Origin: an uncultured Oscillospiraceae bacterium
GTDB lineage: Bacteria; Bacillota; Clostridia; Oscillospirales; Oscillospiraceae
Assembly (NCBI GenBank): GCA_934573735.1
Contig: CAKTMC010000001.1
Span: 1 to 64,000, forward strand
Direction: 5' to 3'
Length of the DNA: 64,000 nt
How positions within the stretch are numbered: position 1 is the first letter of the stretch; the number at the start of each line of letters is the position of its first letter. Below, one piece after another: positions 33,565-41,918 of this stretch. The translations under genes and the position numbers were made by a program. Below the pieces are notes generated by a model. It saw only the letters and a list, made by a program, of their open reading frames with translations, did not search any database and was not told where the DNA came from.

Positions 33565-36258
33565 TTAACGAATACTGGCGTCAAATCTGTTCTCAAGTGC
33601 CGCAAGCACCTTCTTTACGGTCTCCTCGGCGTGCTCATCGGTCAGGGTCTGATCCTCGGCGCGCATGGTGAGAGAGAAGGCGACGGACTTTTTGCCCTCG
33701 GCGATATGGTGGCCGGTGTACACGTCGAAGATGCGGCAGCCCTTGAGGTACTGTCCGCCCTCTGCCATGATGTGCTCGACCATGTCGCCCACGGGGATAT
33801 CCGCAGCGCAGACGACCGCGATATCACGGGTGACCGCCGGGAAGCGCGGCAGCGGCTTATACACCGGGATGCAGCCGCGCAGAGCACGCAGCGCGTCAAA
33901 GCTCAGCTCCGCGCAGTAGAGCTCCGCGTCCACACCGTAGTTTTCGGCGACGGCGGGGTGTATCTGACCGAGCACGCCTATATAAGTCTCACCGCAGTAG
34001 ACCTTGGCGCAGCGGCCGGGATGGTAAGAGGGATTTTCACGCTCGGCGGTAAAGTGCAGCTTTGTGATGCCGATGCCGCCGCAGAGCTCCTCGACCCAGC
34101 CCTTGATGCGGAAGAAGCTCATATCGGGGCCGTATGCGCCCATGGAGACTATCTTCGGCTCGTCCGCCAGCCCATCGGGACGCTTGAGGTAGATGCGGCC
34201 TATCTCGTAGAGTGCGGCGCACTTGTTGCGATAGTTATAGTTGCGGGTCAAAATCTCCAGCATGGAGGGGAGTATGGTCGTGCGCATTATCGAGGTATCC
34301 TCGCCGAGAGGATTGAGTATGCGCAGGCTGTCGCGCATGGGCGAAAGCTCGGGCAGGCGTATCTTATCGTAATAGCTCGGGCTTATGAAGGAGTAGGTGA
34401 TAATCTCGTCAAGCCCCATCGCACGGCAGAGCTCACCGACACGGCGCTCGCACTGCTGAACAGGCGTAAAGCCGCCGCAGGTGCTTATGGCTCCGGTGAA
34501 GCGGGTGGGGATATTGTTGTAGCCGTAGAAGCGCGCTACCTCCTCGGCGATATCGGAATAATGCTCAACGTCGCCGCGCCAGGACGGGACGTGTATCACA
34601 TCGCCCTCCAGCGTAAAGCCGAGGTCAAGCAGTATCTTCTTCATGCTCTCGCTGTCGATATCGGTGCCGAGCAGAGCGTTTATCTTCTCGGGCTCAAGCA
34701 GCACGGTCTTTTCCTCGATGGGCTTGGGAACGACGTCGATAACGCCCTCGACGACCTCGCCGCAGCCGAGAAGCTCAATAAGCTCACAGGCGCGGTTGAC
34801 GGCGCGCAGAGTGCCCTGCGGGTCAAGTCCCTTTTCAAAGCGAGAGGAGGCATCGGTGCGCATACCGAGTGCGGTCGCGGTGCGGCGGACGGAGGTACCG
34901 TTAAAGTTTGCGCTCTCGAACAAAACCATGGCGGTATCGCCGACTATCTCGCTGTTCTCGCCGCCCATGACACCGGCAACGGCAACGGGCTTATCCGTGT
35001 CGCAGATGCAGAGCATGGAGGGGTTAAGCTTGCGCTCCGTGCCGTCGAGCGTGCGGATGCTCTCGCCCTCGTGCGCGGTGCGGACGTGTATCTCACGGTT
35101 GCCGACGCAGGCAAAGTCAAAGGCGTGCATGGGCTGACCGTACTCGAGCATGACATAGTTTGTGATGTCAACGATGTTGTTTATCGGGCGCATACCGGCG
35201 TTGCGGATACGCTCACGCATCCAGCGCGGGGAGGGCGCGATTTTTACGTTTCGCACCATGCGCGCGGTGTAGCGCGGGCAGAGCTCGGCATCCTCGATGA
35301 TTATCTTTGCCATGTCGTTTATATTTCCCTCGGCCTCGGCCTTTACGACCGGCTCATGGAGTCTCAGCTCCTTGCCGAAGGTCGCGGCGGCCTCGCGTGC
35401 AAGACCGATGACGCAGAGGCAGTCGGGGCGGTTCGGGGTTATCTCAAATTCGACCACATGGTCGTCACGGCCGAGAATATCCGCCATATCGTCACCGGGC
35501 TTGCAGTCCTCATCGAGAATGAGTATGCCGTCCGCGATGCAGTGCGGGAACTCTTCCTGCTTTGCGTGAAGCTCCGCAAGCGAGAGAATTATATTCTTGT
35601 CCTTATCGTAGGCAACCAAGTCGCCCGCGTGGATGTTCTGGCAGTCTGAGACGAGATCCGCCGCCTCACCGCCGAGCTCAAGCGCCGTATGCCAGAGTCC
35701 GTAGCCCTTATTCTGCACGTCCATGACCTTTGCCGCGATAACGCTGCCGAATATCCGGTCGCCGGGCTTGATGTCCGCGGGGATGGAGGGCTTTGCGGGG
35801 TCGATGGGGTGATAGTCGCCGAGGATGGCGGCGGGCTTAATCTCGGCATAGGGGAAGTCGTGCAGGTCGCAGCCAAGCTCCTTGAGCGAGCAGAGCATAC
35901 CCTCAGACTCCACGCCGCGAAGCTTGCCGCGGGTAATCTTCGTGCCGCAGGGCAGCAGCGAATTATGCAGCGCTGCGGGCACAAGGTCGCCGCAGTGGAC
36001 GTTCCATGCGCCGGTGCATATCTGGACGTTCTCCGCCGCGCCAACATCGAGCCGGGCGACGAGCATATGGTCGGAGTTTGGGTGCCTGGCAAGGGAGACT
36101 ATGCGGCCTACCTTGACGTTTTTGATGCTGTCGGCGAGGTTTTCGGTCACCTCGACCTTGGAGCCGGAGACGGTCATCGCCTCGGCAAAGCGCTTGTCGT
36201 CATATTCATCAAGGCTCAGATCGACAAACTCATTGAGCCATTTTCTTGAAAGATCCAT
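33565..36258 (-). CDS. pheT: Phenylalanine-tRNA ligase beta subunit, with N-terminal insertion
   Basis: An 897-residue PheT, about 100 longer than usual. The order is an EMAP-like tRNA-binding domain (about 40-135), an extra segment (about 137-242), B3/B4 editing domains (about 255-470), B5 (about 480-550), the core (about 560-770) and the C-terminal FDX-ACB domain (about 805-897). The extra segment seems to be a decayed second tRNA-binding unit: ENVQI...NVHCGDLV (76-93) recurs as EAADL...NIHAGDLV (198-215). With PheS it charges tRNA-Phe and edits tyrosine. It lies 30 bases after pheS. Confidence 0.95.
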   Translation of the reverse strand: MDLSRKWLNEFVDLSLDEYDDKRFAEAMTVSGSKVEVTENLADSIKNVKVGRIVSLARHPNSDHMLVARLDVGAAENVQICTGAWNVHCGDLVPAALHNSLLPCGTKITRGKLRGVESEGMLCSLKELGCDLHDFPYAEIKPAAILGDYHPIDPAKPSIPADIKPGDRIFGSVIAAKVMDVQNKGYGLWHTALELGGEAADLVSDCQNIHAGDLVAYDKDKNIILSLAELHAKQEEFPHCIADGILILDEDCKPGDDMADILGRDDHVVEFEITPNRPDCLCVIGLAREAAATFGKELRLHEPVVKAEAEGNINDMAKIIIEDAELCPRYTARMVRNVKIAPSPRWMRERIRNAGMRPINNIVDITNYVMLEYGQPMHAFDFACVGNREIHVRTAHEGESIRTLDGTERKLNPSMLCICDTDKPVAVAGVMGGENSEIVGDTAMVLFESANFNGTSVRRTATALGMRTDASSRFEKGLDPQGTLRAVNRACELIELLGCGEVVEGVIDVVPKPIEEKTVLLEPEKINALLGTDIDSESMKKILLDLGFTLEGDVIHVPSWRGDVEHYSDIAEEVARFYGYNNIPTRFTGAISTCGGFTPVQQCERRVGELCRAMGLDEIITYSFISPSYYDKIRLPELSPMRDSLRILNPLGEDTSIMRTTILPSMLEILTRNYNYRNKCAALYEIGRIYLKRPDGLADEPKIVSMGAYGPDMSFFRIKGWVEELCGGIGITKLHFTAERENPSYHPGRCAKVYCGETYIGVLGQIHPAVAENYGVDAELYCAELSFDALRALRGCIPVYKPLPRFPAVTRDIAVVCAADIPVGDMVEHIMAEGGQYLKGCRIFDVYTGHHIAEGKKSVAFSLTMRAEDQTLTDEHAEETVKKVLAALENRFDASIR

Positions 36259-36288
36259 AATGCTCTCCTATCAAATATTTCTCGCTTA

Positions 36289-37314
36289 TCAGAACTGTTC
36301 GAGGAAGCGCACGTCGTTCTCGAATATCAGGCGGAGGTCGGTTATCTTATATTCGCCCATCGCCAGGCGCTCAAGTCCCATGCCGAAGGCCCAGCCGGAA
36401 TAGACGTCCGGGTCAATGCCGCAGCCGGCAAGCACCTTGGGATGCACCATGCCCGCGCCGAGAACCTCTATCCAGCCCTCGCCCTTGCAGGTCGGGCAGC
36501 CCTTGCCGCCGCACTTGTGGCACTGGATATCAAGCTCACAGCTCGGCTCGGTGAAGGGGAAGTGATGCGGGCGGAAGCGGGTAACGGTGCCCTCACCGTA
36601 TATCTTCTCGACCACGAGGTTCAGCGTCGCCTTGAGGTCTGCCATGGTAACGCCCTTGTCGATGACCATGCCCTCTATCTGATGGAACATCGGGGAGTGC
36701 GTGGCATCGACCTCGTCCTTACGGTAAACGCGGCCGGGGGCGACAATGCGGATGGGCAGCGGGCGCGTCTCCATGGCGTGTATCTGCATGGGAGAGGTCT
36801 GCGTGCGAAGCAGAATACTGCTGTCGTCGGTGAAATAGAAGGTGTCCGTCCACTCGCGGGAGGGATGACCCTCGTCGATGTTGAGCTTTGTAAAGTTATA
36901 CTCGGCCTTTTCGACCTCCGGTCCGTCGATTATCTCAAAGCCCATGCCGATAAATATATCCTTTATCTGGTCAAGGACGTTGTACATCGGGTGCTTATGG
37001 CCGAGATTGCCGACCTCGCCCGGCAGCGTCACGTCCACGGTCTCGCGCTCAAGCTTCAGCTCCATGAGCCTTGCGCCGAGCTCTGCCTTGCGCTGCTCGA
37101 TGGCGGCCTCAATGTCGCCTCGAAGCTGGTTCGCGAGCTGACCCATGACGGGGCGCTCCTCGGCGGAGAGCTTGCCCATCTGACGGAGTATGTCGGTAAG
37201 CTCGCCCTTCTTGCCGAGATACCTGACGCGCAGGCTCTCCAAAAGCTCTACGTCGTCGGCCTCAAGAATGGCCTTGATGGAACTGTCTCTAAGTCCCTGC
37301 ATTAACTCTTTCAT
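36289..37314 (-). CDS. pheS: Phenylalanine-tRNA ligase alpha subunit
   Basis: A 341-residue PheS: an N-terminal coiled coil (about 5-85) that binds tRNA, then the class II catalytic core with SPMFHQIEG (motif 2), SCELDIQC and GMGLERLAM (motif 3). A short CHKCGGKGCPTCKG cluster (about 275) looks like a small zinc site, as in other clostridial PheS. ATG 37314 has AAGGAG upstream; earlier in-frame codons lie inside the T-box leader. Expression is set by a phenylalanine T-box. Confidence 0.97.
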   Translation of the reverse strand: MKELMQGLRDSSIKAILEADDVELLESLRVRYLGKKGELTDILRQMGKLSAEERPVMGQLANQLRGDIEAAIEQRKAELGARLMELKLERETVDVTLPGEVGNLGHKHPMYNVLDQIKDIFIGMGFEIIDGPEVEKAEYNFTKLNIDEGHPSREWTDTFYFTDDSSILLRTQTSPMQIHAMETRPLPIRIVAPGRVYRKDEVDATHSPMFHQIEGMVIDKGVTMADLKATLNLVVEKIYGEGTVTRFRPHHFPFTEPSCELDIQCHKCGGKGCPTCKGEGWIEVLGAGMVHPKVLAGCGIDPDVYSGWAFGMGLERLAMGEYKITDLRLIFENDVRFLEQF

Positions 37315-37358
37315 TCCGATTCTCCTTGAATAATACTTGAAATAGCTTAAAACAAAGC

Positions 37359-37396
37359 AAAAAAATATGCCTCCGTCCCAACAGGGACGAAAGCAT
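37359..37396 (-). terminator. T-box terminator before pheS
   Basis: On the minus strand ATGCTTTCGTCCC pairs with GGGACGGAGGCAT around a TGTT loop, followed by seven T. It is the off-state hairpin of the T-box. Confidence 0.9.
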
Positions 37397-37583
37397 GGCT
37401 TCCGCGGTACCACCCATGTTCGGCGCGCTGCGCCGCACTCAAGGAGCAGTAACGCGCTCCACACGCCGGGGATTGGCCGGTGCTCCGGGGCGAACCAAGC
37501 GCCCGCACCGCAGGAGGCTCACAGCCGCTGACCTCCACTCTCTGCACGATGCTTCCGGCACTATCTTCCCGTTCACAGCAAGT
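37359..37583 (-). promoter_or_regulatory. T-box leader of pheST (Phe, UUC specifier)
   Basis: The minus strand shows the T-box core GGGTGGTACCGCGG (37402-37415), a stem I with GAGAGTGGAGG and CTGTGAGCCTCC, and GGTTCGCC near the base of stem I, giving the specifier UUC followed by a purine. Uncharged tRNA-Phe would stabilise the antiterminator and allow pheST transcription. Confidence 0.92.
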
Positions 37584-37589
37584 ACAGAT

Positions 37590-37618
37590 AGAATAGCACA
37601 TATTTTCCCGATTATCAA
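37590..37618 (-). promoter_or_regulatory. Promoter of the pheST T-box transcript
   Basis: On the minus strand TTGATA (37613-37618) and TATTCT (37590-37595) with 17 bases between. Confidence 0.65.
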
Positions 37619-37685
37619 GAGCAAACGCGAAGTTTTTGCCGAAGGGCAATTTATAATACTAAATATTAGTTTAATATTCTATCGC

Positions 37686-37736
37686 TTGACAATGCACTGC
37701 GTATAGGCTATAATCCAGAACTGTTCTAAAACGAAC
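37686..37736 (+). promoter_or_regulatory. Promoter and possible operator of the MarR-flavodoxin operon
   Basis: TTGACA (37686-37691) and TATAAT (37709-37714) with a 17-base spacer. Just downstream GTTC-N6-GAAC (37723-37736) overlaps the likely start of transcription, where a MarR dimer could repress. Confidence 0.7.
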
Positions 37737-37755
37737 GATGCAAGGAGCGGCGGAT

Positions 37756-38190
37756 ATGTTTTTCTGGGATCAGCACAAGACAATTACGAGCTGTTATGAA
37801 ATGCTCACAAAATCCGTATGTGACGGATATCAGCTAACGCAAATGGAATATGACATACTCATGTTCCTGCACAATAACCCGCAGCACAACACCGCGGCAG
37901 ACATAGTCAGAATTCGCAAATCGACAAAGTCCCATGTCTCGACCTCGCTGAAATCGCTGGAGAACCGGGGGCTGATTGAAAGGCTGCAAAGTGCGGATAA
38001 TAAAAAGCATATTGAAATAAGGCTGCTTGATGCGGCGGAGCCTATCATAGAGGCCGGGATAAAGACCCAAAAGGAGTTTGCAAAGCATATTCTGACCGGA
38101 CTCAGCGACGAGGAAAAGCGCATTTGCAAGGATGTATTCACCAAAATCTGCATTAACGCGGATGAGTATTTAAAAAGAAATACGGAGTGA
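37756..38190 (+). CDS. MarR-family transcriptional regulator
   Basis: A 144-residue MarR protein with the winged helix at about 30-100 (ADIVRIRKSTKSHVSTSLKSLENRGLIERLQ). I chose ATG 37756, eight bases after AAGGAG, over ATG 37738, which lies upstream of that site. It heads a compact rightward cluster with two small membrane proteins and a flavodoxin. In the described bil operon a MarR regulator (BilQ) and a flavodoxin (BilS) accompany bilirubin reductase; the reductase itself is absent here. Confidence 0.9.
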   Translation: MFFWDQHKTITSCYEMLTKSVCDGYQLTQMEYDILMFLHNNPQHNTAADIVRIRKSTKSHVSTSLKSLENRGLIERLQSADNKKHIEIRLLDAAEPIIEAGIKTQKEFAKHILTGLSDEEKRICKDVFTKICINADEYLKRNTE

Positions 38191-38194
38191 AACA

Positions 38195-38638
38195 ATGAAG
38201 AACATTTTTTATGTAAAGAAACGAACTCTGCTGCTTATCGCCGGCATAGTATGGCTGCTCGCGGGCTTTAACGTTGCAAGACTCGGCGTGCTGTCGTATC
38301 TCTCCATCGACCGGAAGTGGTATCTGTACCTAATGACCATCGTTGTCGTTTGTATGTTCGGCTCGATGTTTTACAAGATGAGCAAGAAGCACACCAAGAG
38401 AATAATGGGCTATGAAAGTCACCGTCCCTTCTGGCACTTCTTCGATTTGAAGGCGTATTTAATCATGGCCTTTATGATGAGCACGGGTATAGGCTTCAGA
38501 GCGCTCGGCATATTCCCCGACAAGTTCGTTGCATTTTTCTATTCAGGAGTCGGCTGCGCGCTGGCCTTGGCCGGTGTGCTGTTCACTAAAAATTATATTT
38601 GTTACCGGCAGTTAGTTGAAAAGAAGCAAGCAGCATGA
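38195..38638 (+). CDS. Unknown small membrane protein, four helices
   Basis: A 147-residue protein with a basic start (KKRTLLL), predicted helices at about 10-32, 40-62, 82-102 and 108-130, and a basic loop KMSKKHTKRIMGYESHRPFW between helices 2 and 3. I recognise no family. It starts four bases after the MarR stop and overlaps the next gene by four bases (ATGA), so all are translated together. It may be an electron carrier partner or transporter for the flavodoxin system, but nothing in the sequence proves it. Confidence 0.65.
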   Translation: MKNIFYVKKRTLLLIAGIVWLLAGFNVARLGVLSYLSIDRKWYLYLMTIVVVCMFGSMFYKMSKKHTKRIMGYESHRPFWHFFDLKAYLIMAFMMSTGIGFRALGIFPDKFVAFFYSGVGCALALAGVLFTKNYICYRQLVEKKQAA

Positions 38639-38832
38639 AACAGGAAGGCTTTAACACCTACGACTACCACATGACCAGAATGGTCGCCGCCATCATCATT
38701 TCCTTCGGCTGCTACCTTCCCGTCACCCTGCTCAGCAAGAAAATGCCGAAGGTCGGTCTGCTGATGATACCCAAGACCTGCGCATATATCTGGGTCATTG
38801 TCATGGGTCTTCAGCTTCTCTTCCGCGCCTGA
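38635..38832 (+). CDS. Unknown 65-residue membrane protein
   Basis: A short protein with two predicted helices (about 14-33 and 41-62). It overlaps the preceding gene by four bases and ends 16 bases before the flavodoxin gene, which supports its being real. No family recognised. Confidence 0.6.
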   Translation: MKQEGFNTYDYHMTRMVAAIIISFGCYLPVTLLSKKMPKVGLLMIPKTCAYIWVIVMGLQLLFRA

Positions 38833-38848
38833 TTTGTGAGGTATCGTT

Positions 38849-39352
38849 ATGAGCGCTGAGAGATATTCTATAGTATTCAGCAGCGTCACCGGCAACACAA
38901 GGCAGCTTGCCGAGGCGATACGCGAGAGCTTGCCGGAGACGGGCTGTGATTATTTCGGACTGTGCTCTGCGGAGGCTCTCAAGTCCGAAATGCTCTATGT
39001 CGGCTTTTGGACGGACAAGGGCAACGCCGATGAAGCAAGCCAAGCACTGCTGAAAACGCTGAAAAGCAAGAAAATCTTTCTCTTCGGCACGGCGGGCTTC
39101 GGCATCAGTGAGGCCTATTTCAGAAGGGTTCTCGACAATGTCAGGCTCTCCATTGACGAGAGCAACAGTATAGTCGGCGAGTATATGTGTCAGGGCAGAA
39201 TGCCGCAGTCGGTGCGGGAGCGCTATGTGGCATTGAAGGCTCAGCCGCAGCACCCGGTAAACATTGACGCGCTGATAGAAAACTTTGACCTCGCCCTGCC
39301 GCATCCCGACGCGGCGGATCTGGACAAGCTGAAAAAGCTCGTTCAGGAATAA
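38849..39352 (+). CDS. Flavodoxin-family protein, BilS-like
   Basis: A 167-residue flavodoxin. The FMN phosphate loop is SSVTGNTRQLAEAI (about 10-23). YVGFWTDKGNADE (about 50), FLFGTAGFG (about 80) and GEYMCQGRMP (about 112) match the family in which BilS, partner of bilirubin reductase BilR, is found. It probably passes electrons to an oxidoreductase. No such enzyme is encoded next to it, so its partner must lie elsewhere or the operon has lost it. The terminator at 39381-39426 ends the unit. Confidence 0.82.
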   Translation: MSAERYSIVFSSVTGNTRQLAEAIRESLPETGCDYFGLCSAEALKSEMLYVGFWTDKGNADEASQALLKTLKSKKIFLFGTAGFGISEAYFRRVLDNVRLSIDESNSIVGEYMCQGRMPQSVRERYVALKAQPQHPVNIDALIENFDLALPHPDAADLDKLKKLVQE

Positions 39353-39380
39353 AGCCTACTTATTTAATATATAATAAAAC

Positions 39381-39426
39381 AAGCCTTGGGGCAGTTCTCC
39401 TAAAGGAAAGCTGCTCCAAGGCTTTT
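39381..39426. terminator. Bidirectional terminator after the flavodoxin operon
   Basis: AAGCCTTGGGGCAG pairs with CTGCTCCAAGGCTT, T-flanked on both strands, between convergent genes. Confidence 0.88.
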
Positions 39427-39443
39427 GTAATCCGCGTCGGCGC

Positions 39444-39833
39444 TTATCTGCTCTCGGCACGGGAATCGTTTTCGTATATGATTTCCAGATCGCCGTCTAC
39501 AAAGCCCATGGCAACCGCTCTCTTCGCCTTCAGTGTATCCGCAAATTTGCCCTCATCAAGATAGTGTCGCACAAGCTCGGCGCAGCTTTCGAGGCAGACT
39601 TCCCAGTCCTCAGCCCTCAGGAAGAAAATATCCTCTCCGGAGCTAAACACCTCATCGCAGGCCCAGTCCTCGTCCTCCTCGTCAAAGCTTGCCGTTCCCA
39701 CGACCTGAACGTGAAAAAGCTGCTCCTCGTCTGCTTCATAGAGGTTGAAGTTGATTGCGGTAAGCTCACTCAGCGGAGCGGTCTCCAGATTAGCATCTAA
39801 CCACTGCCCAAATTCCTTCTGCACGTTTTCCAT
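39444..39833 (-). CDS. Unknown acidic protein
   Basis: A 129-residue, strongly acidic soluble protein (EEDEDWACDEVFSSGED near residue 50). A beta-rich first half is followed by helices. ATG 39833 has AAGGAG upstream; an earlier in-frame ATG at 39896 would overlap the preceding gene. Size, acidity and accessory context recall immunity proteins of toxin systems, but no toxin is adjacent and I recognise no family. It lies 13 bases after the membrane protein gene. Confidence 0.65.
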   Translation of the reverse strand: MENVQKEFGQWLDANLETAPLSELTAINFNLYEADEEQLFHVQVVGTASFDEEDEDWACDEVFSSGEDIFFLRAEDWEVCLESCAELVRHYLDEGKFADTLKAKRAVAMGFVDGDLEIIYENDSRAESR

Positions 39834-39846
39834 AGTATTCTCCTTT

Positions 39847-40302
39847 TCATGCCCAACGCCTTGCCAGCAGCCACAATAGAACAACGGAGGCGGCAAAGAG
39901 TATATAAAGCGAGATTATTCGCCAGTCTCTCAAGAAGGACATCAGCGCACCGTCAAGACAGCTCAAAGCTGCGAGAAAGGTGATGAAAAGGCTCACTATC
40001 AGCAAAAGCCCGAACAGTCCGCATACCCCGCCAAAAATCAAGCCTCTGCGCGATTCTGTATCTCCGCTGATGAACAAAACCACGAACACGAGCAGCCCAA
40101 TTATCGCCGTAAAAAGAAGCCTTATGCAGGAGGCGAGCGCATCTGAGCTTTTAAGAATATCAATAAGCTGTGAAAAAGACTCGCCCCTTTGCATATTCAC
40201 CATGGTGCCATAGGCGTCACTGATAATGCCCCATATCATAGCCATACTCGGGAGGCAAAAAACTGCACATATAAGCCCATATATGCGATACTTTTTCTTC
40301 AT
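39847..40302 (-). CDS. Unknown membrane protein, four helices
   Basis: A 151-residue protein with predicted helices at about 7-25, 60-80, 92-115 and 128-147. ATG 40302 has AAGGAG; an in-frame ATG at 40335 lacks one. It is cotranscribed with the acidic protein gene. No family recognised. Confidence 0.65.
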   Translation of the reverse strand: MKKKYRIYGLICAVFCLPSMAMIWGIISDAYGTMVNMQRGESFSQLIDILKSSDALASCIRLLFTAIIGLLVFVVLFISGDTESRRGLIFGGVCGLFGLLLIVSLFITFLAALSCLDGALMSFLRDWRIISLYILFAASVVLLWLLARRWA

Positions 40303-40448
40303 ACTCTGCTCCTTTTCACAGTCCGTGTCCGGCAAAAGAGCAGGCTCTTATTTCCGGGTACTCGATTATCCGGTATTCTGTTTTTCCCCGCGACCTTTTC
40401 TTGGAGATGCGAAGCATCATGGTAATATACCTCCTATAGGTGCGGCCT

Positions 40449-41267
40449 TTAGAGCCATGCTTTGAAATTATCTATCATATACTCCTCGAACTGCTTCCAT
40501 CTCACGAGCCATGGCTCTAAGTTTTCTTTATCTACTCGCCTTACATCGCCAATATTCCCCAGATAGCTCAACTTCTTTTCAGGTATATCTCTTTTGGATG
40601 TGATAAGCAGAGCTAATAAATACAGCTTTTTCATGGATGGAGCTCGCTTATAGGCTATAGGGCTAAAGAATTGCGGAATATAGTCAGCGCCGCTCAGTGA
40701 GCCGATGTCCGATATAGCACTATCAAGCTTTTTATAAACATAAACTACCGGTACAAGGTGTCCCTGATGGCTTCTGTATTCTTCTGCTTTTACGAAATAA
40801 ACATATTTTTGATAAAAATCCATTTCCTTGGCATATTCGCCATTGAATTGGTATGCAAAAACGTCTCCGGTTTTCCATTCACACTTATAAATGCGGCGCT
40901 GTGTGATTTTCTTTTCAGGCGGCTGCGGTGAATTTAGCTTTTGCCGTAATAGATTTAATACTTTTTCTCTTTCAGCCGCAAGCTCGGGATTTTCCTCTTG
41001 CCAAAGCGCTAAGTCTCCGCCCTTGTCAAGCCACGCAAGAGCCTGCTCCTTTACCTCCGGCAATAAGCGCCCTAACTCCCACTGAGTATCCGCCAAGGCA
41101 AACCAGAAAGCCGGGGCGCAGTCGATGTCGTCAAGCTCGGAGGAATACTCGTCAATTAACTCATTTGTGATTTCACGGACGGTTTTCCCTTTTTGCAGCT
41201 CATCGAGTCGGTTCTTAATATCAAGCGCTATATCGTCTTCATATAGCCTTACTCCCCAAGCACCCAT
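40449..41267 (-). CDS. DUF4259-like protein with long C-terminal extension
   Basis: A 272-residue protein. The first 110 residues match DUF4259: MGAWG start, then D..ALD and APAFWFALADTQWELGRL. The remaining 160 residues, starting RIYKCEWKTGDVFAYQF, look like a separate beta-rich domain that I do not recognise. DUF4259 proteins are often found near polymorphic toxin and immunity genes, function unknown. ATG 41267 has AAGGAG; the promoter at 41337-41365 supports it. Confidence 0.75.
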   Translation of the reverse strand: MGAWGVRLYEDDIALDIKNRLDELQKGKTVREITNELIDEYSSELDDIDCAPAFWFALADTQWELGRLLPEVKEQALAWLDKGGDLALWQEENPELAAEREKVLNLLRQKLNSPQPPEKKITQRRIYKCEWKTGDVFAYQFNGEYAKEMDFYQKYVYFVKAEEYRSHQGHLVPVVYVYKKLDSAISDIGSLSGADYIPQFFSPIAYKRAPSMKKLYLLALLITSKRDIPEKKLSYLGNIGDVRRVDKENLEPWLVRWKQFEEYMIDNFKAWL

Positions 41268-41336
41268 GTTCTCATCTCCTTGATTTGCATTCCGTTGCTT
41301 TTCGTGCAAAGTAAATCAGTCTTTTTATATTATACT

Positions 41337-41365
41337 ATTATACTGATTTCAAACACAGAAGGCAA
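41337..41365 (-). promoter_or_regulatory. Promoter of the DUF4259-like gene
   Basis: On the minus strand TTGCCT (41360-41365) and TATAAT (41337-41342), 17 bases apart. An AAATCAGT/ACTGATTT inverted repeat flanks the -10 region. Confidence 0.55.
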
Positions 41366-41432
41366 TAGTTCCCGCGTGAAATGACATAAATCATGCAGAA
41401 ATGGAGCGTCTCAGGCGCTTTGGCAGAAACGG

Positions 41433-41473
41433 ATATGAAGTCTGCGACAGCTCCGCAGACTTCATATTTTTTA
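41433..41473 (+). terminator. Orphan intrinsic terminator
   Basis: ATATGAAGTCTGCG pairs perfectly with CGCAGACTTCATAT and is followed by six T. It points rightward but no rightward gene precedes it within 2 kb, so it may end an unrecognised small RNA. Nothing else is clear in 41366-41432. Confidence 0.8.
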
Positions 41474-41486
41474 AGAATTTAGCCGC

Positions 41487-41515
41487 TTGACAATTAAATA
41501 TCGGCTTGGTACACT
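41487..41515 (+). promoter_or_regulatory. Promoter of the GntR-ABC operon
   Basis: TTGACA (41487-41492) and TACACT (41510-41515) with 17 bases. A CTGTA-N12-TACAG inverted repeat just downstream is a plausible YtrA-type operator. Confidence 0.75.
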
Positions 41516-41561
41516 AACTGTATCAACACTTATAGTACAGCTAACACAAGGAGGGGCGTTC

Positions 41562-41918
41562 ATGATAAGCATAAACTACCGAGACTCAAGGCCGATATAT
41601 GAGCAGGTGAAGGACAGCTTCCGCCAGCTTATCATCAGCGGCGCACTCCCGGCGGACAGCAAAATGCCCTCGGTGCGTGAGCTTGCCGCCGGACTTACGA
41701 TAAACCCCAACACGATACAGCGCGCCTACCGTGAGTTGGAGGCGGAGGGCTATATATGCTCCGTGCCCGGGCGCGGCAGCTTTGTCTGTCAGCGTGACGC
41801 GGCGCTGGATGCGCGCAGGGCAGAGCTTTTGTCGCGCTTTGACGAGCTTGTTTCGGAGCTTGAGCTTGTCGGCGTGGAGCGCGGCACGCTGGCGGAAAGA
41901 CTGGAGGAGCGCAAATGA
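41562..41918 (+). CDS. GntR-family regulator, YtrA type
   Basis: A 118-residue protein: winged helix (about 10-78) with PIYEQVKDSF, MPSVRELAAGLTINPNTIQRAYRELEAEGYI, then a short helical tail instead of the large effector domain of other GntR regulators. That is the YtrA subfamily, which typically represses a linked ABC transporter. AGGAGG precedes ATG 41562. The stop overlaps the ATPase gene by four bases. Confidence 0.93.
   Translation: MISINYRDSRPIYEQVKDSFRQLIISGALPADSKMPSVRELAAGLTINPNTIQRAYRELEAEGYICSVPGRGSFVCQRDAALDARRAELLSRFDELVSELELVGVERGTLAERLEERK

Noticed and set aside
33631..35649. 672-codon plus-strand open frame opposite pheT
   Set aside because: Antisense shadow of the strongly supported pheT.
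37738..39352. Complete bilirubin-reductase (bil) operon
   Set aside because: MarR and flavodoxin genes fit, but no BilR-type oxidoreductase is encoded anywhere in the window, so the full system cannot be claimed.
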